Positions 44,268 to 58,015 of a stretch of 64,000 bases of DNA are shown piece by piece; position 1 is the first letter of the stretch, and every line of letters begins with the position of its first letter. The translations under genes were made by a program, and so were the position numbers. The DNA is from Aureobasidium sp. EXF-3400 (lineage: Eukaryota; Ascomycota; Dothideomycetes; Dothideales; Saccotheciaceae), in NCBI GenBank assembly GCA_024195585.1, contig SWBL01000052.1:1-64000 (forward strand), in the 5' to 3' direction. The notes beneath the pieces are model-generated. The model made no database searches, was not told where the DNA came from, and worked only from the letters and a program-made list of their open reading frames with translations.

Positions 44268-44690
44268 GCGAGCACCGTGATGTAATGAGATGATAGAATT
44301 GAAGATTTATCAGTCGTTCGAATACACTTTATCTTACACGCGATCAAGACTTCATCCACATCTTTATGCACTCTTCAATCCACTGGCTGTCATGGTAGCT
44401 CATGAAACTGGCGGACCAATTAAAGTCATGTCGCTCTGGAGTGAACATCGAGGCGCTGATCTGACACTGATGAACAAGAACATACACAACAGTGAGCTCG
44501 AGTTCTTGTTTTACGATATTCAATTTCAGGATATAGATAAGACCAACAAATTATATACAAGAGGTCGAAAGGGAAACAACAAACTGCATCGACAGTCAAA
44601 AGGGGTCATCATCATCCAAGAACTAGCCAAGTCCAATCATGGCTTTCTGGTTATATTCCAAGATATACGGTTTCAAGCAGCTCCAGAGCT
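44268..44690. other. Convergent 3' region, no gene seen
   Basis: Tail-to-tail spacer between the Zn2Cys6 regulator and the alcohol dehydrogenase genes. A 141-codon plus-strand frame here (44290-44715) runs into the ADH 3' end and has no domain. Confidence 0.55.
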
Positions 44691-45851
44691 TTACTTGGAG
44701 GTGTCGAGGACGTAGCGACCGGCGATCTGTCCCTTCTCCATCATCTCAAAGACCTTGGGCAGTTCCGAGAGACCGACGACCTTGAAGGGTGCCTTGATCA
44801 GACCCTTGGCGTAGAAGTCGAGGGCTTCGGCAGTGTCTCTGCGGTTGCCGACGTATGAACCCTTGATGGTGATCATTCTGATGACGGACTCGAAGACGGG
44901 AGCCTTGAGAGTGGCACCGGCGGGCAGACCGATGCAGATGACGGTACCACGAGGGCGGACGTACTGCTTTGTGTTAGTGATCATGCAATGGGTTCGAGCA
45001 TCTATGACTTACCTCGGCGGCCTGTTGGAAAGGCTTCTCGGAGACAGCGAGGAGGATGACAGCGTGGGGACCAAGACCATCTTCGGTGGCAGCTTGAACA
45101 TCCTTGACGACGTTCTTGCTCTTGCTGAAGTCGACGAATGCGTAAGAGCCCAGCTCCTTGCACATCTTCTCCTTGTCGTCACCGGCATCAATGGCGATTG
45201 TGCGGATACCCATGGCCTTGCAGTATTGTTGAGCGAGCGAACCGAGACCACCACCAGCACCGACAATAGCGACTGTCTGTCCAGGACGAGCACCGGACTC
45301 TTTGATACCCTTGTAGACGGTGATACCGGCGCAGAGGACAGGTGAGACACCATCCAGGGGAGTGTCCTTGTTGAGTCTGGCAACGTGTGCAGCCTTTGCT
45401 ACAGCGTATTGTTGGAATGAACCGTCAACAGTGTATCCGGACAGTTGAGCCTTAGCGCAGAGAGGCTCGTCTGATTGCATGCAGAAGTCACAGGCAAGGC
45501 AGGTACCGTTGATCCACTAGCATTGTGGTCAGTCAGGTCGATTTAGGACAGTGGTGTTATACATACCTTGATACCAACGTGGTCACCAACATTGACCTCG
45601 CTGACGAGCTCACCACGTCCGACGACGACACCAGCACCCTCGTGGCCACCAACAAGAGGAAGCTTGGTTGGGAGGGGCCAGTCACCGTTCAATGCGTGAA
45701 GATCTGTGTGGCAGACACCGGTGTACTTGACGTTGATGAGAACCTCATCAGGACCAGGCTTGGGAACGGGAATCTGCTTGTACTGAAGGGGACCACCAGT
45801 CTTCTCGATGACCTGAGCCCATTGCATCTCGGGGATTTGGGGAGACGACAT
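44691..45851 (-). CDS. Zinc alcohol dehydrogenase, ADH1 type
   Basis: Exons 45567-45851, 45013-45516 and 44691-44963 give 353 aa, the family length. Catalytic zinc ligands are seen in [15 protein letters not shown] and [10 protein letters not shown]. The structural zinc site ([15 protein letters not shown]) crosses the first splice junction. The NAD site is VGAGGGLGS. It fits the fungal ethanol dehydrogenase/acetaldehyde reductase group (yeast ADH1, Aspergillus alcohol dehydrogenases), cytosolic as it lacks a targeting sequence. Intron 2 ends in a tandem AAGCAG acceptor; the second AG gives the family sequence EYVRPRG, while the first would insert one Gln. A good TATA element and a long pyrimidine leader suggest high expression. 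Confidence 0.94.
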
Positions 45852-47439
45852 TGTGAATTGGTTTCTGGTTGGAATGGAAGATTGTGTGCGTGATTGTGAT
45901 CTGTGGGGAATTGTTGATTGCTTGGAAGATGCAAAAGATTGTATATCCTGGCAAGAGCGACCTACTTATATGTTTCTTTGCTTGAAGCAGGCCCGAACAG
46001 AGCTCACCCCACCTCTTTGGAGGGGTCCAACCTGCATCGGCTGGAAGGAAGCAACTCGGTGCTGTTTACTGCAGCTCCTCCAGCACTCGCGCGGTAGTCC
46101 GAAGCTAAGTCCATCCTGCAGCGAGTGGCAGGGGATCTCACTCCATCGGGCGTAAGCAAGTCACGAAACAATCGCCAGGGCGTCGTGGCGTGGTGGTGCT
46201 GTTTCTTGGTATTCCCACAAGGGCCGATACAACGGCTGCATTTCTTACCGTACAAGGTCCGAATCGAAAACCGGTCTCACGAAAACAATCCGCTGGACAA
46301 CTACTTTTGCTGTGAAGGAATCGAAAGGTTTGAGGGCTGACGTCTCGCGTTGTGCGGCGTCTGCTGTCATGGCGTGACCAAGACGCCAACATTTTCAATG
46401 CCTCTAACTCTGCATGTGTCTGAACATTACAAGATAGAGCAGTAGAACAGTGTTATAGAATCTACAGGCGTCAATTGCAGGTGCATTTAGCAGAGTGAGC
46501 TCGAGGGGGAGTATGGTAAACAATCGAAGCTATGAGTTCGATACAGGGTCTTACCTTAAATTGGAAAGTTTGGCCGGCTTCCGGAATTTTAGCTCCCGCA
46601 CGCGGGGCAGCAAACTGCGTGGTTACAGCGGGGTAGCTACCAAACCTTCAACATCATCCTTCAACAGCTTCGTAACAAGGTCCGAAAAAACGAGAGGCGT
46701 GCATCCAGCAGCTCTCATAGGCTCGTTCGAAGGGATATCGGCCCTGGCCCATTTTCGCCAAGTCACCCGGTCACAATCCTCCAACAGATCGTAGCAAGGT
46801 GGCTTGCTTCATTAGCCTGTGAGCAGCTTAGACATCGAGCGCCTGGTCTCGAAATGGCCATGAATTTGAGTCGAGAGGAGATTGTGGCTTCCTGGCCCAG
46901 TGGCCCGGACGAACGCAGCTCCTGCAGTTTTTCCACTTGGATCTCGATGCTCCCATATTAGTTCCCAGCATATTTGTTGTCTTGCTCTTCCTTGTAGTGT
47001 CGGGCTCGAGGATCGAGAATCGACTTGCTTGTTCAGTCCATAGAATCAATGGTGGGCCCGCGGGATCTACTCATGCCACCATTTCCTCTGTTAGACATCC
47101 ATCGCGAGTCAGGTCGCGCGTGCGGAGTAGAACTTAAACTATAACAAGCCGTTCTATGAACGTGTGGGTCCAGATTTTCCATGGGCAGGTTGTTGCGAGC
47201 GAGGGATCATGGCTTCCGTCACAACAACGACCGATTCTTGGTAAGATTGTTGCATAGGTATATCATATTATTACTTCTATTAATGTTTCGTGACGGAGTA
47301 ATTCACCAGCCATGCCTCGATTGAGACCAAGACTGAGAAGTATGGCAAGAGAACTGGGAGGTCCAGTAGAGGCCGTCGCCGGCGCGATCTAGACTCCCGG
47401 CTCTTGGTGCATCCTGGAACTTACTGTAGCTTCCAAGCT
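45852..47439. other. 1.6-kb intergenic stretch, ADH promoter side
   Basis: Upstream region of the ADH gene and 3' region of the CSC1-like gene. A CCCCAC element at 46007-46012 (GTGGGG on the minus strand) fits the CreA consensus but is short. Overlapping 60-100-codon frames are not protein-like. Confidence 0.5.
45965..45970 (-). promoter_or_regulatory. TATA box, ADH gene
   Basis: CATATAAG on the minus strand about 115 bases upstream of the ADH ATG, followed by a CT/CA-rich leader. Confidence 0.45.
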
Positions 47440-50193
47440 TTAGTAGTACACTGGGCGTTCCCAAATTGGTGGACGACCATCTTCAGCATCCCAAACAATC
47501 TTGTTCTTCTCGTCGAGAGTCGCGCCCTCGTCGGTTATCGGAATCACCTTGCTTGTATCTCTAACTTCCTGCTTACTCACACCCATAGGGTCACGGGGGA
47601 TCCACAGAAGGGCTGGGCCTGCAGTGACCGCTGGGTTGTAGTAGGCATGCTGTGCTTCCTCGGGCTCATATCTGATGCTGATCATCTTGGGGACCATACG
47701 ACGCATAGTCGCATAGTCGGTGTAGACATCGGGACGAAGGAACTTTTTCCAGAAAGTAGGTTTGGCGTGAGGCGATGGACCAAGTTCCGTGTTAGTGTCA
47801 GCAACCATACCCTTCTCACCCCTCTCGGCGTTCGCGTCCTCGTCCAGCAGACGACGCTCCTCGGCCTCTAGACTCTTGGGCAGATAGTTGATCAAAGGTT
47901 CGAGAGCAGCATTGAGAGACAGATGATAGAGAGCTGTGAACACCATGAAGATGATCATCAAGACCAATGGACCCAACGCTCCTATAGAAGATCCGGTAGC
48001 GATGGCGAACAATCCAATCAAACAACCTTCAGCAATGTAGAGACCTACGAATACCTGCTGTAAAGCGCGAGGGTAGACGCGTCCCTTGGTATCAATGTTG
48101 GCGTTTGAAACGTAAAGCAGGTTGTAACGATAGGCCAGATAGAACAGGTAAAGACCTCCTGCTGCGAAGATCAAAACCAGGGGAGCGATGATTGCGTAAC
48201 AGATCGCAATGACGAAGAGGTTAGTGTATGGAGGGAACACAGTACCCCAGCTCATACTGGACAACGACGTCCAACGCTTGTACATCTTACGGGGCGTCTT
48301 GTCCAAGAACTTCCCCAGGACGATGAAGATGACGAGACCGCTCAGGTTAAGCAATGTGCCTGAAACGACACCCAACCCTTGGAGGACGAAATAACTCAAG
48401 TAGAAGTTGGATGCCTTGGGGATTGACGAGGCCAACAAAGAAGGGATTTGATCAATGTGGTTCGGCAGGATCGAACCGAGAGCGGAGGATGCGGCACTAC
48501 CAAGGGTAGCGACCAGGAAAACTTGGACGACCTGGAAACCGAAGTAGGTGTTCTGAACGGTAAGCTCCACAGCAGAAAGAGAAGGGTCACCTCCGAGTCT
48601 AGCCATCAGACGCAGAATGATAGGCAGTACAGACATCAAGATAGCCAGGGCAACGGTAGGCAAAAGACCCGACACAACACCAAAGATGCTATGTGGCAGA
48701 GCCAAAAGCCAGTTCAACCAGGTGAATCCTTCTTTGAACGTGGTCGGGGGATTGCTCGACCAGTCCTTGAGGTTGTCCAGGTTGGAAATGAAACCAACTG
48801 CTGCTACAGGGAAGGACCAAAAGACGATCAAGGCGACCACGAAAGAGACAGTCGCAGTTACTCTGAGAACTCGCTCCCACCATTTGATACGAAGATTGCT
48901 CCAGATGATTTCTCCGGGTGTCATTCCAGTATAGCGAGGAGCCATGTGAAGAACCTGGTGGTGTGTCAAGCTCTGATAGGCAGACTGAGCTTCCTGCAGA
49001 GTGGTGAATTGGACAAAGACTGCGTTGATCTTCTTGACGCCGTCAAGAGCTTTGTGCTGGTTCTGCATCTCCGCGACCTTGGGAATACGCTTCTCCAGCT
49101 CTGCACGGCACCAATCGATAGTGTCAACCTTCTTTCCAATCAACGGCTTCAGACGATGTGTAGGTCTGTCCTTTGCAGAGACGTAGCGAGATGCTGCAGA
49201 GCCGCCTTCAACGTCGGGTGTCAATTCCTCCAGAGCGATGTCTTCGTTATGCTTCTTTGCCTTCTTCTTGTTGGCTTTCAACCGGGCAGCGTTTGCAGCC
49301 TTCACAAGCTTGGTTTCGGCGGCTTCGAGCTTGAGTGCTGTCTTGTCTCTCTCCTTGACTTCATCCTCGAGGTCTCCAGTGTCCGTAGGAATCCAAACGC
49401 GTTCGACAGACTCTCCGAGCATGCGGCGTAGATTTGATTCGTTCAGGTACTCATCTGGCACAGAGGTGAAGAGAACGGTACGGGATGAGAGGCGACTAGC
49501 ATAGTATGGCGAGAGCAGATAGGCCTGGCGCAGGTTGATGTAGAAGATGCTCTCTCGGGTGACCATGTAAATGACGAAGCCTGCGACATCTTGTCAGTCA
49601 TGTTTGACAAGAAATCAATTGTCAATCTTACCAAAGAAGAGGTAGGCACAGCCAGTGTGCGCAAACATCTTGTAGTAGTTGTTCGTTACGTTTCCAAGCG
49701 TAAGGATATCGAGTTGCGATTTACCACCTCCTCCAGTTATGTTGATCGGGAACAGAACAGGGAATGTGATGCAGCAACCGACCAGGCAAGTAATGACAGC
49801 CATTTTCAGAAGACGCAGGAACAAGTAACCGTCCAGAGAGTGGTGGTTCAGGACATAACTATCAGGAACGTTGAAAAAGTGGCTGAACCATGCGAAGATT
49901 CCATCTGGTAGTTTTGGTGATCGTTCGCGCTCCTGTATACTGCCTAAGAAGGTTCTCGGGCGGTAGTTCCTTGGGAACCATCTTCTAAAGATCAAGAATA
50001 GTGTGAACCACACCAAAGCCAAGAGAGCGACGGGTGCCAGAGTGGAGAGGAGACCACTAGCAGAGGACGACACATTCTGCGCGCTGCCAACGTTAGGGTC
50101 ATCGTTTGCGTTCTGTCGAATTGATAAGGTCAGACTTGTCGCTAGCAATATGGTGTTTTGTGGTCGAGGTACCGTAGCTGATGTTGCCGACAT
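47440..50193 (-). CDS. CSC1/OSCA-family calcium-permeable channel (DUF221)
   Basis: Exons 49632-50193 and 47440-49580 give 900 aa. N-terminal membrane segments (RSN1_TM part, with LDGYLFLRLLKMAVITCLVG) are followed by a large cytosolic domain with charged coiled-coil stretches (EDEVKERDKTALKLEAAETK) and DTIDWCRAELEKRIPK. The seven-TM RSN1 core follows, containing FYLSYFVLQGLGVVSG, YKRWTSLSSMSWGTVFPPYTNL and YNLLYVSNANIDTKGRVYPRALQQ. A cytosolic tail ends at PPIWERPVYY. The family includes yeast Csc1/Rsn1 and plant OSCA osmosensing channels of the plasma membrane. Confidence 0.93.
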
Positions 50194-51268
50194 GTTGACG
50201 GATGTACGTTGCTTGAGAGCAATACCTGCGTCTGAGTAGCAAGCTCAGGTTCAGGATCGAGCAGAAACAAAAAAGATGGCACGCAAGGGGGCAGACCGCC
50301 TCTGATATCAGGGTCCTTTTTCTGAGGGGGCGCTTCGGGTGTCTAGACAGGAAACGACGCTAAAACCTGTCCAACCTGTCGTGCGCTTCACCTTGGAAAC
50401 AGCCTTGCATTGAAGAAGATCGCTGCGGGATGACGCTGGCGGCACTGGACCAAGATAAAACACGAACATGAGGCATCGATCAAGACACAATAGCCTGAAT
50501 CACGCTACCTACTTGTTTTACACCTTGATTCTGCTTGCGGATCCTGCTGTTGGGCATGTCATACTGCACACACGACTGTTCGACGAACAAGCGCTGTCTT
50601 GGCTGTCGCTCGAGCGCATCGACCTGTTCCACGCGTGGAGTTTTTAGGAGAGACGAGGGAAATTGCACTTGTGGTGGCAGAGTCGACATAAGTTGATGAT
50701 GATCCCAGCCACCGTTTGCGGTCCGCGAAACTCTAAATATCCTGCCTCGTTTCACACGATAACGGGTCGAAGCAATCTATAAAAATGCGTGAGCATCGGC
50801 GCGTCTGGCCATCTCACGCGTAGCAGTCGCTCTTCTCTATGATGCTATCCGCGTCTTGCATGCGCTGACTTTGGTCTGAGGAAAGCTGCGGTATGCTCGC
50901 GCTGAACATATCTGCAGTCATCGTCGGTAAACAGATCGCCAACATCAAGGTTCATTGCCGGATCCCAGCCTCCAGTCCAGGGGTCTTGAAAAGAAGTGGA
51001 TCTCACAGGCGTTCATCCAGACCAACAACGAACTTTAACAAAATGACATGTCGAATTTTCTCGGCGAATTTACTAACACATTCATGTGTGAAGAAAAGAG
51101 GTGTTCGTCGTCTCCGTTAAACTACTGATTATACAAGAATTAGTCTTAACACCGTGCCGTGCGCCTGCGTCCCAAGCTGTCCTGAACTCCCGTATGTGCC
51201 GATGACTATACATGCTCGATAACATACAAATCGAGTGCCTCGTGAACTCCTTACAATACCCTTCCAGA
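50194..51268. other. Intergenic, no gene seen
   Basis: Promoter of the CSC1-like gene and 3' region of KEI1. Short frames have no protein features. Confidence 0.55.
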
Positions 51269-52290
51269 TCAAGATGTCTCCTGCTTCTTGACAACGAGCG
51301 GCGGTGGGCCAGTACCACTTCTAGCTCTTCTTTCACGCTCGCCGACGCCAGGTGGGGGAACCTTGATATTGAGACGCTTCTTGTTGGTGAAGCGCTCGCC
51401 AGTACCACGAACCCACTCGTCCTCGTCATCCTTGCCGAGCCAGTATCCCTTTCCCACCGAAGTCATGATGCGACCCAGACGGCCCTTCCAACCCTCGCCC
51501 TCTTCACGACCCTCGCGGAAAGGATTTTCTGCCAGATCAGTGCGCTCAGCACCGCCGTGTAGGCCAAAGTTGTTGGAGGAGGTCATCAGAATGTGTTGGC
51601 GTAGTACACCACGAGCGTATGCCATGACGACCAGGCAGAAGTAGATGCGGATGGTCCAGAGTGCGCAGATGACAGTAATGCTAGCAATGCTACCAGACTG
51701 GAAGACGGCATGTCCGAGAGCAGAGCCGTCGTTGATGCCCGCAGCAACGGCTTTTTGACCTGGCATGGCAGGGGTTGCGACAACTTCGACGCGGGTAGCA
51801 TTGACCTCAGGGCTCGTGAATCCTGCGGTATCGTTCATCATCTTTCCACCGGGGAGCTTGCTATCGTCGCCAGGTGCAGGGTCGTTGATGTGACGGGCAA
51901 GCATCAGGAACCAGGTGGTACCGAAGAGAGCAGTATAGGAGGCGTTGATCAGGGAGTCGAGGACATATAGCCAGGCGAGGGCGAGACATTGTAGCGGGCT
52001 TTGGCGCTTGATGTGTGGTGAGAGATAGCAGAGAGCGCCGAGTACGCCGATCGAGTAGATGTACATGGTGAGTTGCAGCCAGGAGAGGTGGTAGCCAGTG
52101 AGAATGGCAAGGAGGCCGTAGATGCCTGAAACCTTGTTGATGAGCAAGGTCAAGGCGATCATCTCGGTTCCGGTGCGCAGCGATATCAGGTACAGGAATG
52201 TCTGCTCGTCGTTAGTATTCGCGCAGTCGCGACATTGTTGTCGAGACACACCTTAGGCCGCAGCATGCGGAAGACGGTGGGAAGCGCCAT
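51269..52290 (-). CDS. KEI1: Inositolphosphorylceramide synthase subunit Kei1
   Basis: Exons 52252-52290 and 51269-52201 give 323 aa. The first exon is only 39 nt (13 codons); the 50-nt intron has a TACTAAC branch site. Four membrane segments are visible, with the DUF1753 pattern LISLRTGTEMIALTLLINKV, GIYGLLAILTGYHLS and SPLQCLALAWLYVLDSLINASYT. A long basic cytosolic tail ends the protein. Kei1 is the Golgi regulatory subunit of the Aur1 IPC synthase, needed for fungal sphingolipid synthesis. The region between TM3 and TM4 is Gly/Pro/Ala-rich and probably luminal. Confidence 0.93.
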
Positions 52291-52866
52291 GATTGCTGTC
52301 CCAGGGAAATATACTGGGGATGGTAGGTATCGCAAAGGTATTAGGACGCGCTGCACAATCCGGTGTCCTCGCGAGGGAAATGTGGTTGGTGGTTGGTAGC
52401 AGAAGGGCGAGTTCCAAAGTCGTCGATGAGGCTTGGACGCCGGGAGCGTCGGCCAGAGAAATTACAGAGAAAACGGATCACGGGCGCTAACTTGCCGTAC
52501 CTACTTTGCAGTTATTCAAGTGCTACAAGTTGTGAGGGATCACCGAGAGGCTGATAATGCCTCTTGCAGATACAGAGACAATATATCATGCTTGGAGTGT
52601 GCTGCATGCGTTGTTGTTGTCACCTAGGTATTGTTGCTAGCCGCCGTGCACCATGACGACGATCATGTCCGATATTGATAGCGGCCACTCGGGTCCCCAT
52701 CCCATCAACGACACTCTTCCTTCTCAAGAGCCTGTATAAAGGCACGAGTCTCTGACATTTCGGTATCTCTTAACTTGTAGTGTCTTCATCATATTTTGAT
52801 CTCAAGATCCAACAAAGCCATTGCCGCTTGGAACACCCTGTCCTCATTATCCCACCGCAGTCAAAC
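52291..52866. other. Divergent promoter region, KEI1 and dehydrogenase
   Basis: 576 bp with a TATAAAG element serving the plus-strand gene; no coding feature is supported. Confidence 0.5.
52735..52741 (+). promoter_or_regulatory. TATA box, short-chain dehydrogenase gene
   Basis: TATAAAG lies 132 bases upstream of the ATG at 52867. Confidence 0.4.
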
Positions 52867-53918
52867 ATGTCAGAGATACAGGCACCAAGGCTTCGTGAGC
52901 AAGATCTTGCTGGCAAGGTCGCTGTAGTAACGTATGTCTTTCAGATGTTCCTAGTGTCCCTATGCTCTTGAACACTGTACAATGAAGCCAATCATAGCAC
53001 CTCGTGGGCAAGCTGCTATGGCACTGAGAATATGATCTTGAGCTTGAGGATACAAAAGAATACTGACCATAGATCAGAGGCGCTACGAGAGGCATAGGAC
53101 GAGCCATCGCCCTTCAGCTTGCGAGTCGCGGTTGTTCAATACTAGGAACCTGCTCGAAACCGGAGTCTTTGATACTGATCGACTCGCTCGCACATACGGT
53201 CTCTAAACTATACTCGGGAATTCCATCCCCTCCCAAAGTCACTGGAGTCGTAGCCAACATAACCGAGCCAGATTGCGCGCAGAAGATTGTCCACGCACTT
53301 GAACAGAAGTTTGGCGGCCATGTCGATATTCTCGTCAACAATGCCGCCCATCCTATTCGTGCCAAGATCGGCGAGATTGAGGCGCAAATGGTCTCAGAGG
53401 TGATGGCCGCAAACATACAAACGCCCATCATGATCGTCAATGAGTTTGTCAAAAGAAAAATGTTTCGAACTGGTTCGAGAATCGTCAACATTGGCTCTGA
53501 CTCGGCTCGAGCAACGATTCCTGGGTTGCCTGGAAGGTAAGTTGATACGATCCCAAGATTCTAGAGGGGAAGCTGAAAGTGTTCAAGATCTCTCTATATA
53601 ACTTTCAAATCAGCGCTCGAAGGCCTCGCGAGAGCATGGGCAGACGAACTGGGTGCCAACCCAGAGCTAGAATTCATGAAGGGTACCACTGCCAACACAG
53701 TCGCGGTAGGATTTACAGAGACAGACATGGTCAGCAAGATGCCTCCTGCAATGAGAGAAGCAGTGAACCAGAACGTCCTGGCAAAACAGAGTCTGGGTCC
53801 TCGAGCTGCTCTTCCCGAGGATATCGCTGATGTCGTGGGCTTCCTTTGTGGTCCGGATAGTCGATGGGTTACCGGTTCCGTCGTCAGTGCCGATGCTGGT
53901 ATGGTCAAGATCATGTAG
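52867..53918 (+). CDS. Short-chain dehydrogenase/reductase
   Basis: Exons 52867-52931, 53078-53536 and 53588-53918 give 284 aa. Intron 1 (146 nt) is long for this window; intron 2 ends in an AAG acceptor. With this splicing the cofactor motif TGATRGIG is rebuilt across intron 1. The third exon supplies the catalytic Tyr-x3-Lys (YITFK) followed by SALEGLARAWADEL. NNAAH replaces the usual NNAG, and IVNIGSDSARA carries the catalytic Ser. The C-terminus has the classical PEDIADVVGFLCGPDSRWVTGSV pattern. It is a classical NADP(H)-dependent SDR of the 3-oxoacyl-reductase/versicolorin-reductase-like kind; the substrate is unknown. Confidence 0.85.
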
Positions 53919-54140
53919 CTGCTGGAAGAGAGGTAGAGAAGCAGGACATGCAGATATCTTTATGTACACGGGATTATCTTTTATTCCAAAAGCCGACCAA
54001 TGGCTCAAAAAACGCCGTGCTGCATGCAGAATACTGTACAAGAAAGAAAACAAATTTAGCGGAAGACTAAAGGTATCTTGGGAAGGGGGAAAAGGCGTCG
54101 AATAAGAACAAAGACAGGTCGGGCTTCAAAGCCAGGCGAC

Positions 54141-54989
<849 letters not shown>

Positions 54990-55321
54990 GACGACAGTTT
55001 TGGTATAGACGTTGAGACAGAGAGAAAGCCTTGCGCAGAGAAGAGGAACAGCAGTATTATGAACAGGTCTGCTGGAAAGTGGTCGGGTGTATTATTCAGG
55101 AGATTGATTGCGGACTCGCGCGAGCTGCGACCCTCGATGTGTCTCCACAAAGGGCTCGTGCGAGGGCCGGAAAGGGCTTCGCCGAGGCCAAACGGGGCCA
55201 AGCCTGATAAACTTCCTGCCGCAGCCTTTGCGGAGAAAGAGCCAACGAGATTTGGCCTGTCAGAAAAATTACTGGCGTCAGATCTGCTTTTCCTACCGAC
55301 CTCATTTTGCTCCCAACAACC
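54990..55321. other. Divergent promoter region, YPT6/NOP53
   Basis: 332 bp between the start codons; no coding feature supported. Long antisense frames here are chance openings. Confidence 0.5.
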
Positions 55322-56755
55322 ATGGCTCCCGTAGCAGAAAAGACCCAGGCGGCCCCTGCAACCCACAAGCAGCCTTCCCGCAAGGGTAAGAAGGCATGGC
55401 GCAAGAACGTCGACATTACCGAGCTGCAAGAGGGCGTTGAAGATGTTCGCGAGCAGATCATCCAAGGGTACGAGCCAGCAATATGTATTATGCGAATCCT
55501 TCAATTGACACGTCTGCAGTGGTGTTCTGACCGAGAGACCTGCCGAAGAGCTCTTCATTTCCGATATCAAGGGCGCCGATGATGTTCAAGCCGATTTCAA
55601 CAAACGCCACAAGTCTCTCAAGGCCGACGAGATTATTGCACAACGCTCAAAAGTCCCCGCAGTAGACACCAGGAAACGCAAGTCCGACGGAATCGCAACT
55701 GGAAGCAGCAAGCGCAACAAGAACGGCACCTATGTTTCACACAAGGATCTCCAACACCTGCGCAGCGTCGCAAACTCTGGCGGTGCTCAGACCGACATTA
55801 TCAAGGCCACCGAGAGCGCAGACCACGACCCCTGGGGTATGGAACCCCTGCCGCAAGACCCTAGATTCTCTTTCATCCCGGAAAAGAAGGCCAAGGTTGC
55901 TCCCAAGACCATGAAGTACGCTCCTATCTCATTGGCTGCCAACGGAAAGCCTTTCGCTGCTGTACCCAAGCCCTCTGGCGGAAAGAGTTACAACCCTACC
56001 TTCGAAGAGTGGGAGGCACACGTTACAAAGGTCGGAGAGCGTGAGGTTGCCGCCGAACGCAAGCGCTTGCAAGAGGCACAGGAGGAACACGATCGTCTAG
56101 AGAAGGCTCTTGCTGAGGCTGCAAGACCTGAGCCGTCGACCGACGACGAGTACCAGTCAGCATACGAGAGCGAGTGGGAGGGTATTCAAAGCGAGGCCGA
56201 GGACTCTGGAGCTGTCACCAAGAAACGACCGGAGAGAAAGACACCATCCCAAAGAAACAAGATCAAGAGAAGAAAGGAGTTGGAACACCAGGCAAAGTGG
56301 GACAAGCAAATGAAGAAGAAGAACGAGCAGTTGGAGCGTGTCAAGGAGATTGCTCTTTCACTTGCCGAGAAGGAACGTCTTCTCGAAGAGCAAAAGGCAT
56401 TGCAGCCTGCTACTGCAGGTGCTGAGATGGAGGCCGAGATCAACGATGACGATGAGAGTCAGGTATTGCGCCGTCGCATCCTTGGCAGACATGCGTAAGT
56501 TTTATCTTTTTTGTTCATGTTTATTTGTGTACTGACAACCGTCTTAGTGTTCCCGATGCACCCCTCGAGGTTGTCCTTGCAGATGAGCTCCAGGACTCGC
56601 TCCGTGCCCTGCGGCCCGAAGGCAACCTGCTCAAGGATCGTTACAGAAACATGTTGTTGAACGGCAAGATGGAGACTCGTCGTACCATGCAACACAAGAA
56701 GCCCAAGAGAGAGGTCACCGAGAAGTGGAGTTACAAGGACTGGAAGCTGCGCTAG
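55322..56755 (+). CDS. NOP53: Ribosome biogenesis protein NOP53
   Basis: Exons 55322-55467, 55520-56494 and 56548-56755 give 442 aa. The protein is highly charged. The N-terminal KKAWRKNVDITELQEGVEDVREQI is the Nop53/GLTSCR2 signature. A region with SYNPTFEEWEAHVTKVGEREV follows, then long Lys/Glu-rich helical stretches (about 225-345). The conserved C-terminus contains LPEEGNLLKDR-like PEGNLLKDRYRNML and ends KWSYKDWKLR. Nop53 acts in the nucleolus and nucleus on late 60S precursors and recruits the exosome helicase Mtr4 through an N-terminal arch-interaction motif. RRP43, another exosome-related gene, also lies in this window but far away. Confidence 0.93.
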
Positions 56756-57224
56756 ATGCAGTGCAGCTCTTTGTAGTTTGTTGTTGTGGAGAAGCAAGTT
56801 TGGTGTGATTCTTAAATTCTTTGATACCAGTGGCGTGTCGGGGTTCTTTGTTGCATCTGCCTGGCGTTGGGGATATACACCTAGAGTAAAAGGGATGAAA
56901 AATGATCTGTTTGGACATATTCCACAAAGCATCTGCGAATTGACGTCCACGCAAAGGTGCGGCCGTATTGTCATGTTTTGAGTTCCTCATTTGTATCTAT
57001 CACTCAAGGATATGTGAACAAACGGAGAAAGGACCGTAAAGGGCCGTTTGAAATGTCTGATATCCCCAAAGAATGGTATTGTTCTCGGAGTCGTTGCAAG
57101 AGGCCTCGGCTTTGAAGGTCGATGGAGTTTGTGGAGAAGCAGCAAGCGCGGGCTTGCAACAATCATCAATCTGTCGCGCGCGCATCTACAGCCAATCAGT
57201 CCATCGTCCATCAACCCAATCACC
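56756..57224. other. Intergenic, NOP53 3' region and TAF10 promoter
   Basis: No coding feature is seen; the TAF10 frame is open back to 57048 without a better start codon. Confidence 0.55.
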
Positions 57225-58015
57225 ATGGCCGACACTGAAGATCGTGCGCCGACCGACACCAAGGCGGAGGCACCTCAAGCCACGACGGCCGACCCGACTG
57301 CACCTCCCACGGCCGACGACATCGAAGCCGCCGTCGACGTAGACACTGAGATGCAGACCGAGAGCAGCAACACCATGGATAACAGCAGTAACGCCAAGAG
57401 CGCCGCGAACATGGATGGTACAAGCGACGACCCTCCCGCCGTGCCTCAGATCGAGACGAGAATGCCTGCAAAGAAGGATGTCGCGTTGCGGGACTTCTTG
57501 AGCAAGATGGACGAATATGCGCCAATCGTGAGTTCACTCCTGCTGCGCGTCGCAACACGCTACACTCATCCGAGACCACTTTCACTTACACTCGTCATCA
57601 GATCCCAGACGCAGTCACAAACTACTACCTCACTCTCGCCGGTCTGCCCCCACCTCCAGCAACCCCACCCCATCTGGCGCGTCTCCTTGCACTCGCTGCT
57701 CAGAAGTTCATTGCCGACATCGCCGCAGACGCATACCAGTATTCGCGCATCCGATCTACCAACACGACATCTAACAACCCCTTGACTGGACTCGGTGGTG
57801 CTGCAGGCTTTGGCATGATGCCGACCGAAGAAGGCGGTGCTAAGGGCAAAGGCAAGGATGCTGCTAAGGGTGCTCAGCTCGGTGGTCCTCGTCCTGGCTA
57901 CGGCGGTGGCGGTGTAGGATCATCTGGTGGCAGGACAGTCCTGACCATGGAAGATCTGGGCATGGCTGTCGGAGAGTACGGCGTCAACGTCAAGAGAGGC
58001 GAGTTCTACAGGTAA
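57225..58015 (+). CDS. TAF10: TFIID/SAGA subunit TAF10
   Basis: Exons 57225-57527 and 57602-58015 give 238 aa. The first 80 residues are acidic and disordered (Asp/Thr/Ala-rich). The histone-fold domain starts at [30 protein letters not shown], crosses the intron, and continues with [28 protein letters not shown] Gly/Lys-rich insert precedes the final fold helix ([23 protein letters not shown]), the characteristic TAF10 end. TAF10 pairs with TAF3/TAF8 or Spt7 in TFIID and SAGA. I use the ATG at 57225 because it starts just before the acidic region. Confidence 0.93.

Noticed and set aside
46004..46398. Overlapping frames upstream of ADH
   Set aside because: Short, overlapping on both strands, no domain; the region reads better as promoter.
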